Source of the DNA: Rhizobium sp. FY34
GTDB lineage: Bacteria > Pseudomonadota > Alphaproteobacteria > Rhizobiales > Rhizobiaceae
Length of the DNA stretch: 64,000 nt
Assembly (NCBI RefSeq): GCF_005222845.1
Contig: NZ_STFZ01000001.1
Span: 124,001 to 188,000 of the forward strand
Direction: 5' to 3'
Shown here: positions 9,232 to 18,434 of the stretch, piece by piece
How the letters are laid out: each line of letters starts with the position of its first letter
How positions within the stretch are numbered: position 1 is the stretch's first letter
Made by a program: the position numbers and the translations under genes
The notes under the pieces: generated by a model
Seen by the model: only the letters and a program-made list of their open reading frames with translations
The model's database searches: none
Told to the model about the DNA's origin: nothing

Positions 9232-10731
9232 ATGCGCGAGAAGACTCATCCCGCCGACCTTACGGCCCATGATGCCGTTCGCCTCATCGCCCGCCGGCAA
9301 CTGTCGCCGGTGGAACTGGCTGAGGCCTGCATTTCCCGGATCGAGGCACTGAACCCGGCGATCAATGCCGTGGTGGCGCAGGATTTCGACCGCGTCATCG
9401 ATCAGGCGAAACTGGCCGAAATTCAGGTGATCGAGGGGCAACCGCTCGGCGTGCTGCATGGCCTGCCTTTCGGCGTGAAGGATATGATCGATATTGCCGG
9501 TCTGCCGACCACTTTTGGCTCGGAGATCTTTCGCGATAATCTCGCAACCAAGGACGATGCCATCGTTGCTGCCATGCGTCGCGCCGGCGCCATTCCGCTT
9601 GGCAAGACGAACAATCCGGACTGGAGCGCCGGCGGCAACACGATCAACCGCGTTTATGGCGCGACCGGCAATCCGCATGATCCGCTAAAGAGCGCTGCTG
9701 GCTCGTCTGGCGGGTCTGCGGCAATGCTTGCCGCGCGCATGGCGCCGCTTGCAACCGGATCGGATACCGGCGGGAGTCTGCGCAATCCGGCGGCTTTTTG
9801 TGGTGTGGTCGGTTTTCGCCCGTCACCGGGCGTTGTTCCTGGCGATACGCGCGCGTTGTCGCTCTTGCATCTGTCGACCAGCGGCCCGATGGCACGAACG
9901 GTGGCCGATGTCGGTCTGATGCTCTCGGTCATGGCGCGGCCCGACAGGTTGGATCCCTATACGACGGTTGTGGACGGGCGAACGCCCTGGGACCCGGCAG
10001 CATTTGCACAGCCCGGACGGCTGAATCTTGGCGAGCAACGTATTGCCATCACCGAGGATTTCGGTTTTGCGCCGACGGATGGCGTGGTGCGGCAGGCCTT
10101 CCGCAACGTGATGGCTCGGCTGGGCCCGCATCTGGGCCGGGTGGAGGATCACCATCCGGCCTGCGACGGCGCGGATCGCATCTTCTCCGTGCTGCGTGGC
10201 CTCGCCTTTATCGGCCATGGCAAATACCTGCACATGGCGCCGGAAAAGGTTGGTCCCAATGTCACCGTCAATGTGGCGGAAGGCTTGAGTTTCAGCCCGC
10301 AGGATATTTACGATGCGATGGCTGCACAGGGTCGTTACTATCGCGACTGGCAGGTTTTCTTCGAAAGCTGTGATTTCATTCTCTGCCCCGCCGTCACCAT
10401 TTCGCCGCGTGATTGGCACGAGCTTTACCCTGAGCACATCGATGGCGTGGCGACGAAGAGCTATTACCATTGGCTTGCCATGGCCTATGCCTCCACGCTC
10501 TCTGGTCATCCCTCGATCACCATTCCGGTGGGGCGCGATGCGCTCGGCATGCCGTTTGGCCTGCAGATAATTGGGCGGCGCCATGATGATTTGGGCACGC
10601 TGAAGGCTGCCGCCGAAATCGAGGCCGTCCTGGCGGACGACCCCGATTTTGCCGCGCCTTGGGTCGATTTAGATCAGCTTGCGGCGTCTCCACCCATTGC
10701 AGCCACGCCCGGCTTTATTCCGGACTGGTGA
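9232..10731 (+). CDS. Amidase-signature family amidase
   Basis: A 499-residue amidase-signature enzyme. The Ser-cisSer-Lys triad is visible as Lys83 in GVKDMIDIAG, the cis-Ser in AAGSSGGSAAM (about 158) and the nucleophile Ser182 in GSDTGGSLRNPAAFCG. It begins one base after the M20 gene stops and is the last gene of the ABC operon. Together these two enzymes suggest stepwise removal of amide nitrogen from the imported compound. No signal peptide, so it acts in the cytosol. Could alternatively be annotated as a GatA paralogue, but no gatB or gatC is nearby, which argues against a tRNA amidotransferase role. Confidence 0.9.
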   Translation: MREKTHPADLTAHDAVRLIARRQLSPVELAEACISRIEALNPAINAVVAQDFDRVIDQAKLAEIQVIEGQPLGVLHGLPFGVKDMIDIAGLPTTFGSEIFRDNLATKDDAIVAAMRRAGAIPLGKTNNPDWSAGGNTINRVYGATGNPHDPLKSAAGSSGGSAAMLAARMAPLATGSDTGGSLRNPAAFCGVVGFRPSPGVVPGDTRALSLLHLSTSGPMARTVADVGLMLSVMARPDRLDPYTTVVDGRTPWDPAAFAQPGRLNLGEQRIAITEDFGFAPTDGVVRQAFRNVMARLGPHLGRVEDHHPACDGADRIFSVLRGLAFIGHGKYLHMAPEKVGPNVTVNVAEGLSFSPQDIYDAMAAQGRYYRDWQVFFESCDFILCPAVTISPRDWHELYPEHIDGVATKSYYHWLAMAYASTLSGHPSITIPVGRDALGMPFGLQIIGRRHDDLGTLKAAAEIEAVLADDPDFAAPWVDLDQLAASPPIAATPGFIPDW

Positions 10732-10800
10732 GCTTCAATTCTGATGCCGGCGGATGAGGGGCGAGCGACCGGGAAGGGAAGCCCGGCCGCAGGCTATCCA

Positions 10801-11814
10801 TTAGCCATTGCGGAAGGCGTAACCGTAGCCGTTCAGCGCCGGTGCACCGCCCAGATGGGCGTAAAGAACCTTCGAGCCTTCCGGGAAATAGCCTTTTTTG
10901 ACCAGGTCGATCATGCCCTGCATGGATTTTCCCTCGTAGACCGGGTCCGTGATCATGCCCTCAAGCCGGGCCACGAGGCGGATCGCCTCCTTGGTTTCCT
11001 CTGACGGCACGCCATAGACCGGATAGGCATAGTCTTCCACCAGTACAATGTCGTCCTCAGTGATCTCACGGCTAAGCTTGACCAGGTCGGCGGTGCGGCG
11101 TGCGATTTCCAGTACCTGGGCCTTCGTCTGGGCGGGGGTAAAGGAGGCGTCAATGCCGATGACACGCTGCGCGCGGCCGTCCTTGGCAAAGCCCACTGTC
11201 ATGCCGGCATGGGTGGACCCGGTGACTGTGCACACGACGATATAGTCGAACAGGAAGCCGAGTTCCGCTTCCTGTGCACGGACTTCCTCGGCAAATCCGA
11301 CATAGCCCAGGCCGCCATATTTATGCACCGAGGCGCCGGCTGGTATGGGATAGGGCTTGCCGCCCTTGGCCTTCACGTCCTCGATGGCATCTTCCCAGCT
11401 TTTGCGGATGCCGATATCGAAGCCCTCATCGACCATCTGCACGTCGGCACCCATGATGCGTGACAGCATGATATTGCCGACGCGGTCATAGACGGCATCC
11501 TCATGCGGCACCCAGGCTTCCTGTACCAGCCGGCACTTGAAGCCGATCTTGGCGGCCACAGCCGCGATCATGCGTGTGTGGTTGGACTGTACCCCGCCGA
11601 TGGAGACCAGCGTATCGGCATTCGACTTTATGGCATCAGGGATGATGTATTCCAGCTTGCGCAGCTTGTTTCCGCCATAGGCGAGACCGGAATTGCAATC
11701 GTCGCGTTTGGCGTAGAGCTGCACCTTGCCGCCCAGATGCTCGGTCAGGCGATCGAGCTTCTCAATATGTGTCGGGCCGAAGGTGAGGGGGTAGCGTTCG
11801 AATTCGTCCAGCAT
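10801..11814 (-). CDS. acdS: 1-aminocyclopropane-1-carboxylate (ACC) deaminase
   Basis: PLP enzyme of 337 residues that opens ACC, the plant ethylene precursor, to 2-oxobutyrate and ammonia. The start [10 protein letters not shown] (11814) matches the family; an in-frame ATG at 11847 adds 11 residues not expected in it. Key residues are present: the PLP lysine Lys50 in [11 protein letters not shown], Ser77 in VQSNHTR, Tyr293-Glu294 in DPVYEGKSM and Leu321 in [11 protein letters not shown]. The Glu and Leu positions separate true ACC deaminases from D-cysteine desulfhydrases, which carry Ser and Thr there. It is divergent from acdR, the usual arrangement. Confidence 0.95.
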   Translation of the reverse strand: MLDEFERYPLTFGPTHIEKLDRLTEHLGGKVQLYAKRDDCNSGLAYGGNKLRKLEYIIPDAIKSNADTLVSIGGVQSNHTRMIAAVAAKIGFKCRLVQEAWVPHEDAVYDRVGNIMLSRIMGADVQMVDEGFDIGIRKSWEDAIEDVKAKGGKPYPIPAGASVHKYGGLGYVGFAEEVRAQEAELGFLFDYIVVCTVTGSTHAGMTVGFAKDGRAQRVIGIDASFTPAQTKAQVLEIARRTADLVKLSREITEDDIVLVEDYAYPVYGVPSEETKEAIRLVARLEGMITDPVYEGKSMQGMIDLVKKGYFPEGSKVLYAHLGGAPALNGYGYAFRNG

Positions 11815-11956
11815 GCATTGTTCCTCTCGGTTTTTATTATGGTGCATGCTAGTCAGAAAACTGCTGAAACGTCCTCTCTAAGATGAAGGCAATTTTCCAT
11901 TATAATTCCGATAGAGTTGGTCTTTTGGTGAATTTCTTCGAAATGGAAGGCTAAAA

Positions 11957-12436
11957 ATGAAAGAAACCATCAGTCCCGAAAACCTTGACCGAATTGACGT
12001 CAAGATCCTGCGCCTGTTGCAGAAGGATGGGCGTCTGTCGAACGCGGATCTGGCGCAAATGGTCGCTGTCAGTCCCGCGACCTGCCATCGGCGCACGCAG
12101 CGCCTGTTCCGCGACGGCTACCTCACGGGTGTGCGGGCGCTGGTCTCGCCGCAGAAGGTGGAACGCGGCGCGCTGGTGATGGTCGGTGTGGTTCTCGACC
12201 GCTCGACGCCGGAAAGCTTTGCGGATTTCGAGACGGCAGCCGCCGGCCTCAGCTTCGTGCTGGACTGCCATCTGGTGGCAGGGGATTTCGACTATTTCCT
12301 CAAGATCCGCGTCGGCGACATGGCAGATTTCAACCGCATCCATGGCCAGCAACTGATCGCGCTGCCTGGCGTGCGCCAGACCCGCACCTTTTTCGTCATG
12401 AAGGAAGTGGTGGACAATCGTCCGCTGGACTTCTGA
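11957..12436 (+). CDS. acdR: Lrp/AsnC-family regulator of acdS
   Basis: A 159-residue Lrp-type protein. The N-terminal HTH (about 10-65) contains LSNADLAQMVAVSPATCHRRTQRL, followed by a RAM ligand-binding domain ending near FVMKEVVDNRPLDF. It sits 142 bp from the divergent acdS, the conserved acdR-acdS layout in proteobacteria in which AcdR controls acdS in response to ACC. An ATGGAAGGC stretch lies just upstream of the ATG. The shared gap (11815-11956) is AT-rich near acdR and should hold both promoters and the Lrp sites; I could not define a convincing operator by eye. Confidence 0.88.
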   Translation: MKETISPENLDRIDVKILRLLQKDGRLSNADLAQMVAVSPATCHRRTQRLFRDGYLTGVRALVSPQKVERGALVMVGVVLDRSTPESFADFETAAAGLSFVLDCHLVAGDFDYFLKIRVGDMADFNRIHGQQLIALPGVRQTRTFFVMKEVVDNRPLDF

Positions 12437-12466
12437 CGCTCAGGTGGCGGCCTGCGTCAGGTCTGC

Positions 12467-13870
12467 TCAAAAGAATGAGCCGGCCATTTCCGGCGTGCCT
12501 TCCAAGGCATGGCCCATGAATTCCAGCGCGCCTTTCAGCCGTTCCCGCGTGATCGAACCGCCAAGGCAGACGCGCACGGCCTCTTCCGGTGTGCCCTCAA
12601 CAGTGAAGGCGTCGCTGGCCACCACGCCGATCCCGGAATTGCGCATATGCGTGCTGAAGGTGGAGCGCGTCCAGCCATTGGTCAACGGCAGCCAGATGTT
12701 GAAACTGATCGGATCGGCCCGGTAACTGTCCGGCGGCAGAAGTGCAGACACCATCTTCTGGCGGGCAGCGGCTTCGGCGCGGATGAAGCGAAGGATGGTG
12801 TCGGCCGTGCCATCCTCTATCCAGCGCGTGGCAAGTGCCGCATTGAGCGGCGAGGCCATGACATTATTGGCGCGCATGGCGCTGACGAAAGGCCAGGCGG
12901 ATTTTGTATCGGGCGCAACCACAAAGGCGAGCCTCAATCCTGCGCCAATGCATTTGGCAAGTCCCCCAATATGCCAGGTCAGGTCTGGAGCCATGGTGGC
13001 AAGCGGCGGCGGCGCATGAACCGGGATGAAGCCATAGGCGTCGTCCTCGACAATCGGCACATGATATTTGCGCGCCACGGCACAGATCTCCTCGCGCCGC
13101 CTTTCCGGCACGGTTAATGTCGTCGGGTTTTGCAGTGTGGGATTGAGATAGATCGCCTTTGGCAAGCGGTTCTGGCAGGCGAACGCCAGCGCGTCCGGTA
13201 TGATCCCGTGTTCATCCATGGCAAGGCCGCAGAGGCTGAGACGCAGCTGTGCAGCAATTGACCGGATGCCGGGATAGGTGATGTTTTCGCAGAGAACCGT
13301 CTGGCCGGGCTTGGCGAGGTTGGAGAGGATGGCGAGCAGCGCCGGGTGGGCGCCGGGCGTCACGAAGATCCGCTCCTGGGATGGCACCAGGCCGCGACGG
13401 CTGAGCCAGGCGGCGGCTGCGTCCTTGTCCATCGGCGAGCCGCCAAAGCCCTGATAGCGCAAAAGCGATACCAGATTGGACGCAACGGCGGTCAAGCCCT
13501 CCTGCATCCGCTCAAGCAGGGCCGGATCGTCGGGTTCCGGCGGCATGTTCATGGAGAAATCGATGGCAAGCGTGCGACGCGGATCGGGTGCGGCGGCGAG
13601 CGCAAAGCCGCGCCTTTCCCGGTCTGCGCCACCTGTAACGAAGGTGCCGCGCCCCACATGCGAGCTTACAAGCCCGCGCTTGTGCGCTTCCACATAGCCG
13701 CGGGCGACCGTTGTGAAATCCATGCCGAGACGTCTTGCCAGTTCGCGCTGCGGCGGCAGCCTGTCGCCGATCAGCAGGACCCCGCTTCGCAGATCCATCT
13801 CGATCAGGTCGGCAATTGCCATATAGCGCGGGCTCGCACTGCGGCTGAGATCCGGGAACCATTCTTTCAT
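12467..13870 (-). CDS. MocR-type transcriptional regulator (GntR HTH fused to class-I aminotransferase domain)
   Basis: A 467-residue MocR/PdxR-family protein. The GntR winged helix lies at about 15-80 (LPPQRELARRLGMDFTTVARGY) and a fold-type-I aminotransferase-like domain runs from about 110 to the end. The putative PLP lysine is in GGLAKCIGAGLRLAFVVAP, with VEDDAYGFIP supplying the cofactor Asp and Tyr. MocR proteins use PLP or its aldimine as effector and often control amino-acid, GABA, taurine or vitamin B6 genes next to them. Here the gene is divergent from the Nit1C cluster across a 411-bp gap. A role there, or at acdS, is possible but unproven. Confidence 0.9.
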   Translation of the reverse strand: MKEWFPDLSRSASPRYMAIADLIEMDLRSGVLLIGDRLPPQRELARRLGMDFTTVARGYVEAHKRGLVSSHVGRGTFVTGGADRERRGFALAAAPDPRRTLAIDFSMNMPPEPDDPALLERMQEGLTAVASNLVSLLRYQGFGGSPMDKDAAAAWLSRRGLVPSQERIFVTPGAHPALLAILSNLAKPGQTVLCENITYPGIRSIAAQLRLSLCGLAMDEHGIIPDALAFACQNRLPKAIYLNPTLQNPTTLTVPERRREEICAVARKYHVPIVEDDAYGFIPVHAPPPLATMAPDLTWHIGGLAKCIGAGLRLAFVVAPDTKSAWPFVSAMRANNVMASPLNAALATRWIEDGTADTILRFIRAEAAARQKMVSALLPPDSYRADPISFNIWLPLTNGWTRSTFSTHMRNSGIGVVASDAFTVEGTPEEAVRVCLGGSITRERLKGALEFMGHALEGTPEMAGSFF

Positions 13871-14281
13871 GTCGGCCTGTACGATTCGGATGGAGACATA
13901 TTGACTGTATATTGTTGCAGGAGCCCGCTGTCATCCGCAAATTCTGGGCAGCTCGAGCGATGCGCAAATCCGGCACCGCCTGTGAACGATGTGTTCTCTT
14001 CCGTCGGTTGAACCGCCTCGATTGAGGTTGTATTTTGGCTGCAAAGCCGGGAATTGATGGTAAATTGACGGTGCGAAATTCACGGCATGCCGCATCCATT
14101 TTCGGCAGTATCCTGCCGTTTTCGAAGACAGGTCGCGAGTGGCAGTGCGATTATTGAATGTATAAATGACTGCATATGATTAGTATTTGATCGGATTTTT
14201 CCGAAAATCAATTTGGCATGGCCCTTGCAATCGTTGGAATGCGCCCCGTGAGAGGCTCAAGTTCAACCAGAGGAGCGATCC
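13871..14281. other. Intergenic regulatory region between the MocR gene and the Nit1C cluster
   Basis: A 411-bp gap with no convincing gene. It holds a hairpin CGGCAG-TATC-CTGCCG followed by GTTTTCG (14103-14118), an AT-rich stretch about 14150-14200, and the sigma-54-type promoter at 14214-14229. The promoter of the divergent MocR gene should lie in the left part. Enhancer sites for an activator such as NtrC would be expected about 100-200 bp upstream of the sigma-54 element. The GGTGCGAAATTCAC segment near 14071 is weakly symmetric but is not a clear NtrC box. Confidence 0.6.
14214..14229 (+). promoter_or_regulatory. Sigma-54 (RpoN) promoter of the Nit1C cluster
   Basis: TGGCATG-GCCC-TTGCA matches the sigma-54 consensus TGGCACG-N4-TTGCW at all but one base. 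The invariant GG (14215-14216) and GC (14227-14228) are separated by the canonical 10 bp. Transcription would start near 14240, about 40 bases before the first gene at 14282. This fits a cluster named for nitrogen-starvation induction and implies control by NtrC or another bacterial enhancer-binding protein. None is encoded in this window. Confidence 0.82.
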
Positions 14282-14764
14282 ATGCCTGCAGTGACCAAGC
14301 CAGCCCATGAAAAGGGTGACTTCTTCGTGGACTATGAGGAAAAGGTTTTCGAAGACGTTCAGGCCAAGGAGGGCGAAAAAGCCCTTATCACCTTCCATAC
14401 CGTGGCATTCGAAGGCTCGATCGGCCTCGTTAATCTGCTGCAGGCCAAGCGTCTGAAGCGCAAGGGTTTCGAGACCTCCATCCTGCTTTATGGTCCCGGC
14501 GTGACGCTGGGCGTGCAGCGCGGCTTTCCCAAACTCGGTGACGAAGCCTTTCCCGGTCATCTGAATTTCAACAACCAGATTGCCGGTTTCATGGAAGAGG
14601 GCGGCAAGGTCTATGCGTGTCGCTTTGCACTGCAGGCGCTCTATGGCCATGGCGAGCCGTCGCTGATGCCCGGCATCAAGCCGATCAGCCCGCTGGATGT
14701 GCTCGACCTCATCCTGATCCATCGCCGCGACGGCGCCTTCATTCTCGATACCTGGACGCTTTGA
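14282..14764 (+). CDS. MSMEG_0572/Sll0783-family nitrogen starvation response protein (first Nit1C gene)
   Basis: A 160-residue soluble protein with the family hallmarks [11 protein letters not shown] near the start and [21 protein letters not shown] near the end. The middle ([22 protein letters not shown]) resembles the DsrE-like fold, although no catalytic activity is established. It is always the first gene of Nit1C clusters (Sll0783 in Synechocystis, NitB in cyanotrophic Pseudomonas) and is strongly induced by nitrogen starvation in Synechocystis. Here it follows a sigma-54 promoter and an AGAGGAGCGA ribosome-binding site, and is followed 59 bp later by the nitrilase gene. Confidence 0.92.
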   Translation: MPAVTKPAHEKGDFFVDYEEKVFEDVQAKEGEKALITFHTVAFEGSIGLVNLLQAKRLKRKGFETSILLYGPGVTLGVQRGFPKLGDEAFPGHLNFNNQIAGFMEEGGKVYACRFALQALYGHGEPSLMPGIKPISPLDVLDLILIHRRDGAFILDTWTL

Positions 14765-14823
14765 GCCGCCGGGCGGGGCGCTTGTCGCCCCGCCGCATCC
14801 CCACATCTTGAAGAGACCATGTC

Positions 14824-15870
14824 ATGGATAAGAAAACCGTTCGGGCCGCCGCTGCCCAGATCGCGCCGGACCTGACATCACGCGAAAATACCATCGCCCG
14901 CGTGCTGGAGACGATCCGGGAGGCGGCGTTACAGGGCGCCGAACTGATCGTGTTTCCGGAAACCTTCGTGCCCTGGTATCCTTACTTCTCCTTCGTGCTG
15001 CCGCCGGTCCTGTCGGGCCGAGAGCATATCCGGCTCTACGAAGAAGCAGTCACCGTTCCCTCGCCAGCCACCGATGCTGTCGCAGCGGCTGCCCGCGAAC
15101 ATGGCATGGTCGTGCTGCTCGGCATCAACGAGCGCGACCATGGGACCCTCTACAATACGCAATTGTTGTTTGATGCCGACGGGACGCTGATCCTCAAGCG
15201 GCGCAAGATCACCCCGACCTTTCATGAGCGGATGATCTGGGGGCAGGGGGATGGCTCCGGTCTGAAGGTTGTCGACAGCGCTGTCGGGCGCATCGGCGCG
15301 CTCGCCTGCTGGGAACATTACAATCCGCTCGCCCGCTATGCGCTGATGGCGCAGCACGAGGAAATCCACCTCGCGCAGTTTCCAGGCTCCCTGGTCGGTC
15401 CCATTTTCGCCGACCAGATGGAGGCGACCATCCGTCATCACGCGCTCGAAAGCGGATGTTTCGTCATCAACTCCACCGGCTGGCTGACGCCGGAGCAGAT
15501 CCGCTCGATCACGCCGGACGAGGGCCTGCAGAAGGCGCTGGCCGGCGGCTGCATGACGGCGATCATTTCGCCCGAGGGCCGCCACCTTGCACCGCCGATC
15601 ACAGAAGGCGAGGGCATCCTGATCGCCGATCTCGACATGAGCCTGATCGTCAAGCGCAAACGCATGATGGATTCGGTCGGTCACTATGCCCGGCCCGAGC
15701 TTCTGCATCTCGTCATGGATACCAGAACCACCGCACCCATGGTCGCATCCGGCGACCGCGCCGCCCTTCCTCTCTTCGAACGGACCCAGACAAGGATCGA
15801 CACCGATGGACACGATACGGCAAACCGCGACGGAAACGCTGATCAACGAGTTGCAGTCCTTCGGGGCTAG
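14824..15870 (+). CDS. Nit1C-type nitrilase (Sll0784/NitC family)
   Basis: A 348-residue carbon-nitrogen hydrolase. The catalytic triad is visible: Glu46 in [14 protein letters not shown], Lys128 in [13 protein letters not shown] and Cys162 in [17 protein letters not shown]. The [11 protein letters not shown] motif marks true nitrilases rather than amidases or beta-ureidopropionases. This clade is found within Nit1C clusters, which have been linked to growth on cyanide as nitrogen source in Pseudomonas fluorescens NCIMB 11764. The physiological nitrile is not settled. The 3' end overlaps the radical SAM gene by 65 bp in another frame. Confidence 0.93.
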   Translation: MDKKTVRAAAAQIAPDLTSRENTIARVLETIREAALQGAELIVFPETFVPWYPYFSFVLPPVLSGREHIRLYEEAVTVPSPATDAVAAAAREHGMVVLLGINERDHGTLYNTQLLFDADGTLILKRRKITPTFHERMIWGQGDGSGLKVVDSAVGRIGALACWEHYNPLARYALMAQHEEIHLAQFPGSLVGPIFADQMEATIRHHALESGCFVINSTGWLTPEQIRSITPDEGLQKALAGGCMTAIISPEGRHLAPPITEGEGILIADLDMSLIVKRKRMMDSVGHYARPELLHLVMDTRTTAPMVASGDRAALPLFERTQTRIDTDGHDTANRDGNADQRVAVLRG

Positions 15871-16924
15871 GCTCATCGATCCCAAGGCCGGCCACGAGAG
15901 CCGTCGCGGTGGCGCCGGCCCTTCCGACCACAAGGCGCTGACCATTGACGGGATGACCGTGATGGTGCCCGTGCACACAGCGCCTGCCTTCGAGAGCCCC
16001 TATGTCGTGGAAAAGCCTGACGATGCTGGCAGGAGCCGCATCAGCCGCGATGGCACGGTTCTGGGCGAGGTCTCCTTTCCGCTGCGTCCCCGCTTTTACG
16101 AGCGCTCCACGGCGGATGGTGTCCCCTATTCGCAGATTGCCGTGCTGCATGGCCGCGATGTGCTGGCGACCACTGTGCTGCAAACCTGTATCCGCTATCA
16201 GAGCCGCACGAAGACCTGTCAGTTCTGTGCCATCGGCCAGTCACTGGCGGCGGGGCGCACCATTGCCCACAAGACGCCGCAGCAATTGGCCGAGGTTGCC
16301 AAGGCCGCTGTTGAGCTGGATGGCGTCAAGCACATGGTGATGACGACCGGCACGCCGAAGGGTGACGATCGGGGGGCGGCCGTGCTAGCCGACAGCGCGC
16401 GCGCCATCAAGGCAGCTGTCGATCTGCCGATCCAGGGTCAGTGCGAGCCGCCGGAGGATGACATCTGGTTCCAGCGCATGAAGGATGCCGGCATCGACAC
16501 ATTGGGCATGCATTTGGAAGTCGTCACGCCGGAGGTTCGCGCCCGCATCATGCCTGGCAAGGCGCAGGTGCCTGTCGAGAAATACATGCGGTCCTTTGAG
16601 GCGGCGGTGAATGTGTTCGGCCGCGGTCAGGTTTCGACCTATATTCTCGCCGGTCTCGGCGATACGGCCGAGGCCATTCTCGACATCTGCGCAAAGCTCG
16701 TTTCCCTCGGCGTCTATCCCTTCGTCGTTCCTTTCGTGCCGATTTCCGGCACGCCGCTGGAGAGCCATCCAAGCCCATCGCCGGATTTCATGCATTCGAT
16801 CCTCGAGCCATTGTCGCGCATGCTGGTGGAAGGCGGTTTGAAGTCCGTCGATATCAAGGCCGGCTGCGGCAAATGCGGTGCCTGCTCGGCGCTTTCGACC
16901 TATGAGCGGAGATTGACCGCATGA
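15806..16924 (+). CDS. MSMEG_0568-family radical SAM protein (Nit1C)
   Basis: A 372-residue radical SAM enzyme. From ATG 15806 it starts [20 protein letters not shown]; this start lies inside the nitrilase gene (65-bp overlap), and a TTG at 15851 is the alternative. The putative cluster cysteines are [15 protein letters not shown], a CX9CX2C spacing unlike canonical CX3CX2C but, as I recall, characteristic of this family. The C-terminus carries an extra CGKCGAC motif, suggesting an auxiliary Fe-S site or metal binding. The reaction is unknown; it is a conserved partner of the nitrilase. Its stop overlaps the GNAT start (ATGA). Confidence 0.9.
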   Translation: MDTIRQTATETLINELQSFGARLIDPKAGHESRRGGAGPSDHKALTIDGMTVMVPVHTAPAFESPYVVEKPDDAGRSRISRDGTVLGEVSFPLRPRFYERSTADGVPYSQIAVLHGRDVLATTVLQTCIRYQSRTKTCQFCAIGQSLAAGRTIAHKTPQQLAEVAKAAVELDGVKHMVMTTGTPKGDDRGAAVLADSARAIKAAVDLPIQGQCEPPEDDIWFQRMKDAGIDTLGMHLEVVTPEVRARIMPGKAQVPVEKYMRSFEAAVNVFGRGQVSTYILAGLGDTAEAILDICAKLVSLGVYPFVVPFVPISGTPLESHPSPSPDFMHSILEPLSRMLVEGGLKSVDIKAGCGKCGACSALSTYERRLTA

Positions 16925-17463
16925 TGTTCGAACCCATCATCCCGTTCAGGACAGCCGAATATCAGGTGAAATTCGCAACCTCCGAATGGGAACGTCGCGA
17001 GGCGCATGCCCTTCGACGGGCGGTGTTCTGCAAGGAGCAGAATTTGTTCGATGGCGACGACCGCGACGCGATCGACGACCACGCCATCCCGATCGTCGCT
17101 TTGTCGATGCTCGGCGTGGCATCCGATCAGCTTGTCGGAACGGTGCGGATCCATGAAGCAGAGCCCGGCCTATGGTGGGGCTCGCGGCTTGCAGTGCACG
17201 AGGATTTCCGCAAGATCGGCGCGCTTGGTGCCACCCTGATCAAGCTTGCCGTCTCCTCTGCCCATGCCATGGGCTGCACCCGGTTTCTCGCCAATGTCCA
17301 GGTGCAGAATGGCCTTTTGTTTCGCCGGTTGCATTGGGAGGTGATCGAGGAATTCGAGATCTACGGTAAGCCACATCTGCGGATGCAGGCCGATCTTGCG
17401 CATTACCCGCCCTGCGTCACGCCCGAGGCGGGCTTCGTCGCGCTGCCGAAAAAGGCGGCCTGA
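16921..17463 (+). CDS. MSMEG_0567-family GNAT N-acetyltransferase (Nit1C)
   Basis: A 180-residue GNAT-fold acyltransferase. The N-terminus has RRAVFCKEQNLFDGDDRD, typical of the family. The acetyl-CoA motif A region reads LVGTVRIHEAEPGLWWGSRLAVHEDFRKIGALGATLIK (shown only as key positions: RLAV followed by RKIGALGA). In many genomes this domain is fused to the Sll0787-like AIR-synthase domain; here the two are separate adjacent genes. It overlaps the radical SAM gene by 4 bp and the next gene starts 2 bp later, so the operon is tightly coupled. The acyl acceptor is unknown. Confidence 0.9.
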   Translation: MMFEPIIPFRTAEYQVKFATSEWERREAHALRRAVFCKEQNLFDGDDRDAIDDHAIPIVALSMLGVASDQLVGTVRIHEAEPGLWWGSRLAVHEDFRKIGALGATLIKLAVSSAHAMGCTRFLANVQVQNGLLFRRLHWEVIEEFEIYGKPHLRMQADLAHYPPCVTPEAGFVALPKKAA

Positions 17464-17465
17464 CC

Positions 17466-18434
17466 ATGGCATTGGATTTGAAGGCCATTGCCGACAGGCT
17501 CCGCGCCAGCGCCGGCATATCCGCCAAGGCCGATATCGGCGCTGTCGCTGCCCGTCTCGGCCTATCCGGTCAGGCCGTGCCGGTTGGCGATGACTGCGCG
17601 GCCATTGCAGACGGGGATGGCTTCCTGCTGTTTGCGATCGAAGGCTTCATCAACGAATTTGTGGCTGCCGATCCCTGGTTTGCCGGCTGGTGCGGGGTCA
17701 TGGTCAATATTTCCGATGTCGTTGCCATGGGCGGCCGCCCGTTGGCCGTGGTCGATGCGGTCTGGGCCAATGGTGAAGACGCCGCCGCGCCGCTGCTGGA
17801 TGGCATGCAGGCGGCGGCCAAAGCCTATGGCGTTCCGATTGTCGGTGGGCATACCAATATCAAGACAGATCGCAGCCAGCTTTCGGTGGCCATTCTCGGT
17901 CGGGCGAGGCGACTGCTGACGAGTTTTGATGCAAGGCCGGGTGACATTCTGATTGCCGCCATCGATCACCGTGGCCGCTACCGCGAACCCTTCAACAATT
18001 GGGAGGCTGCGACAACCGCGCCGCCGGAGCGATTGCGCGCCGATTTGCAGATCCTGCCCGAGATTGCTGAAGCTGGACTGGCTGACGCTGCCAAGGATAT
18101 CAGCCAGGGTGGCATTGTCGGCACCGCGATCATGCTGGCCGAATGTTCCGGCGTCGGCATCGAGATCGACCTTGCCGCCATTCCACTGCCCGACGGAGTG
18201 AGCCTTGATCGCTGGCTTTCGACATTTCCGAGCTTTGGCTATCTCATCGCGGTGAGGCAGGACAATATCGCGGATGTGCTGCAGCGGTTTGCCGGACGGG
18301 ACCTCAGCGCCGCGGTCATCGGTGCGGTGACTGAGGGCTCTGCAATCGCGATTTCTGTCGATGGCGAGCGTGAAGTGATCCGCGACTATCGTGCCATGCC
18401 CCTGATGCAGTTGACGAGGGAGGCCGCAGAATGA
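17466..18434 (+). CDS. Sll0787-family AIR synthase-related protein (Nit1C)
   Basis: A 322-residue protein of the PurM/ThiL/HypE/SelD superfamily, which use ATP to activate amide, formyl or phosphate-type oxygens. The N-terminal half has the ATP-site motif VGDDCAAIADGDG and NISDVVAMGGRPLAVVDAVW; the C-terminal half has AAKDISQGGIVGTAIMLAECSG, the second superfamily signature. Its family always lies in Nit1C clusters. The reaction is not established; by analogy an ATP-dependent activation step in making a small molecule is plausible. It overlaps the glycosyltransferase gene by 4 bp. Confidence 0.9.
   Translation: MALDLKAIADRLRASAGISAKADIGAVAARLGLSGQAVPVGDDCAAIADGDGFLLFAIEGFINEFVAADPWFAGWCGVMVNISDVVAMGGRPLAVVDAVWANGEDAAAPLLDGMQAAAKAYGVPIVGGHTNIKTDRSQLSVAILGRARRLLTSFDARPGDILIAAIDHRGRYREPFNNWEAATTAPPERLRADLQILPEIAEAGLADAAKDISQGGIVGTAIMLAECSGVGIEIDLAAIPLPDGVSLDRWLSTFPSFGYLIAVRQDNIADVLQRFAGRDLSAAVIGAVTEGSAIAISVDGEREVIRDYRAMPLMQLTREAAE

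Noticed and set aside
10801..11814. D-cysteine desulfhydrase instead of ACC deaminase
   Set aside because: Glu294 and Leu321 are the residues of true ACC deaminases, not the Ser/Thr of desulfhydrases, and acdR is adjacent.
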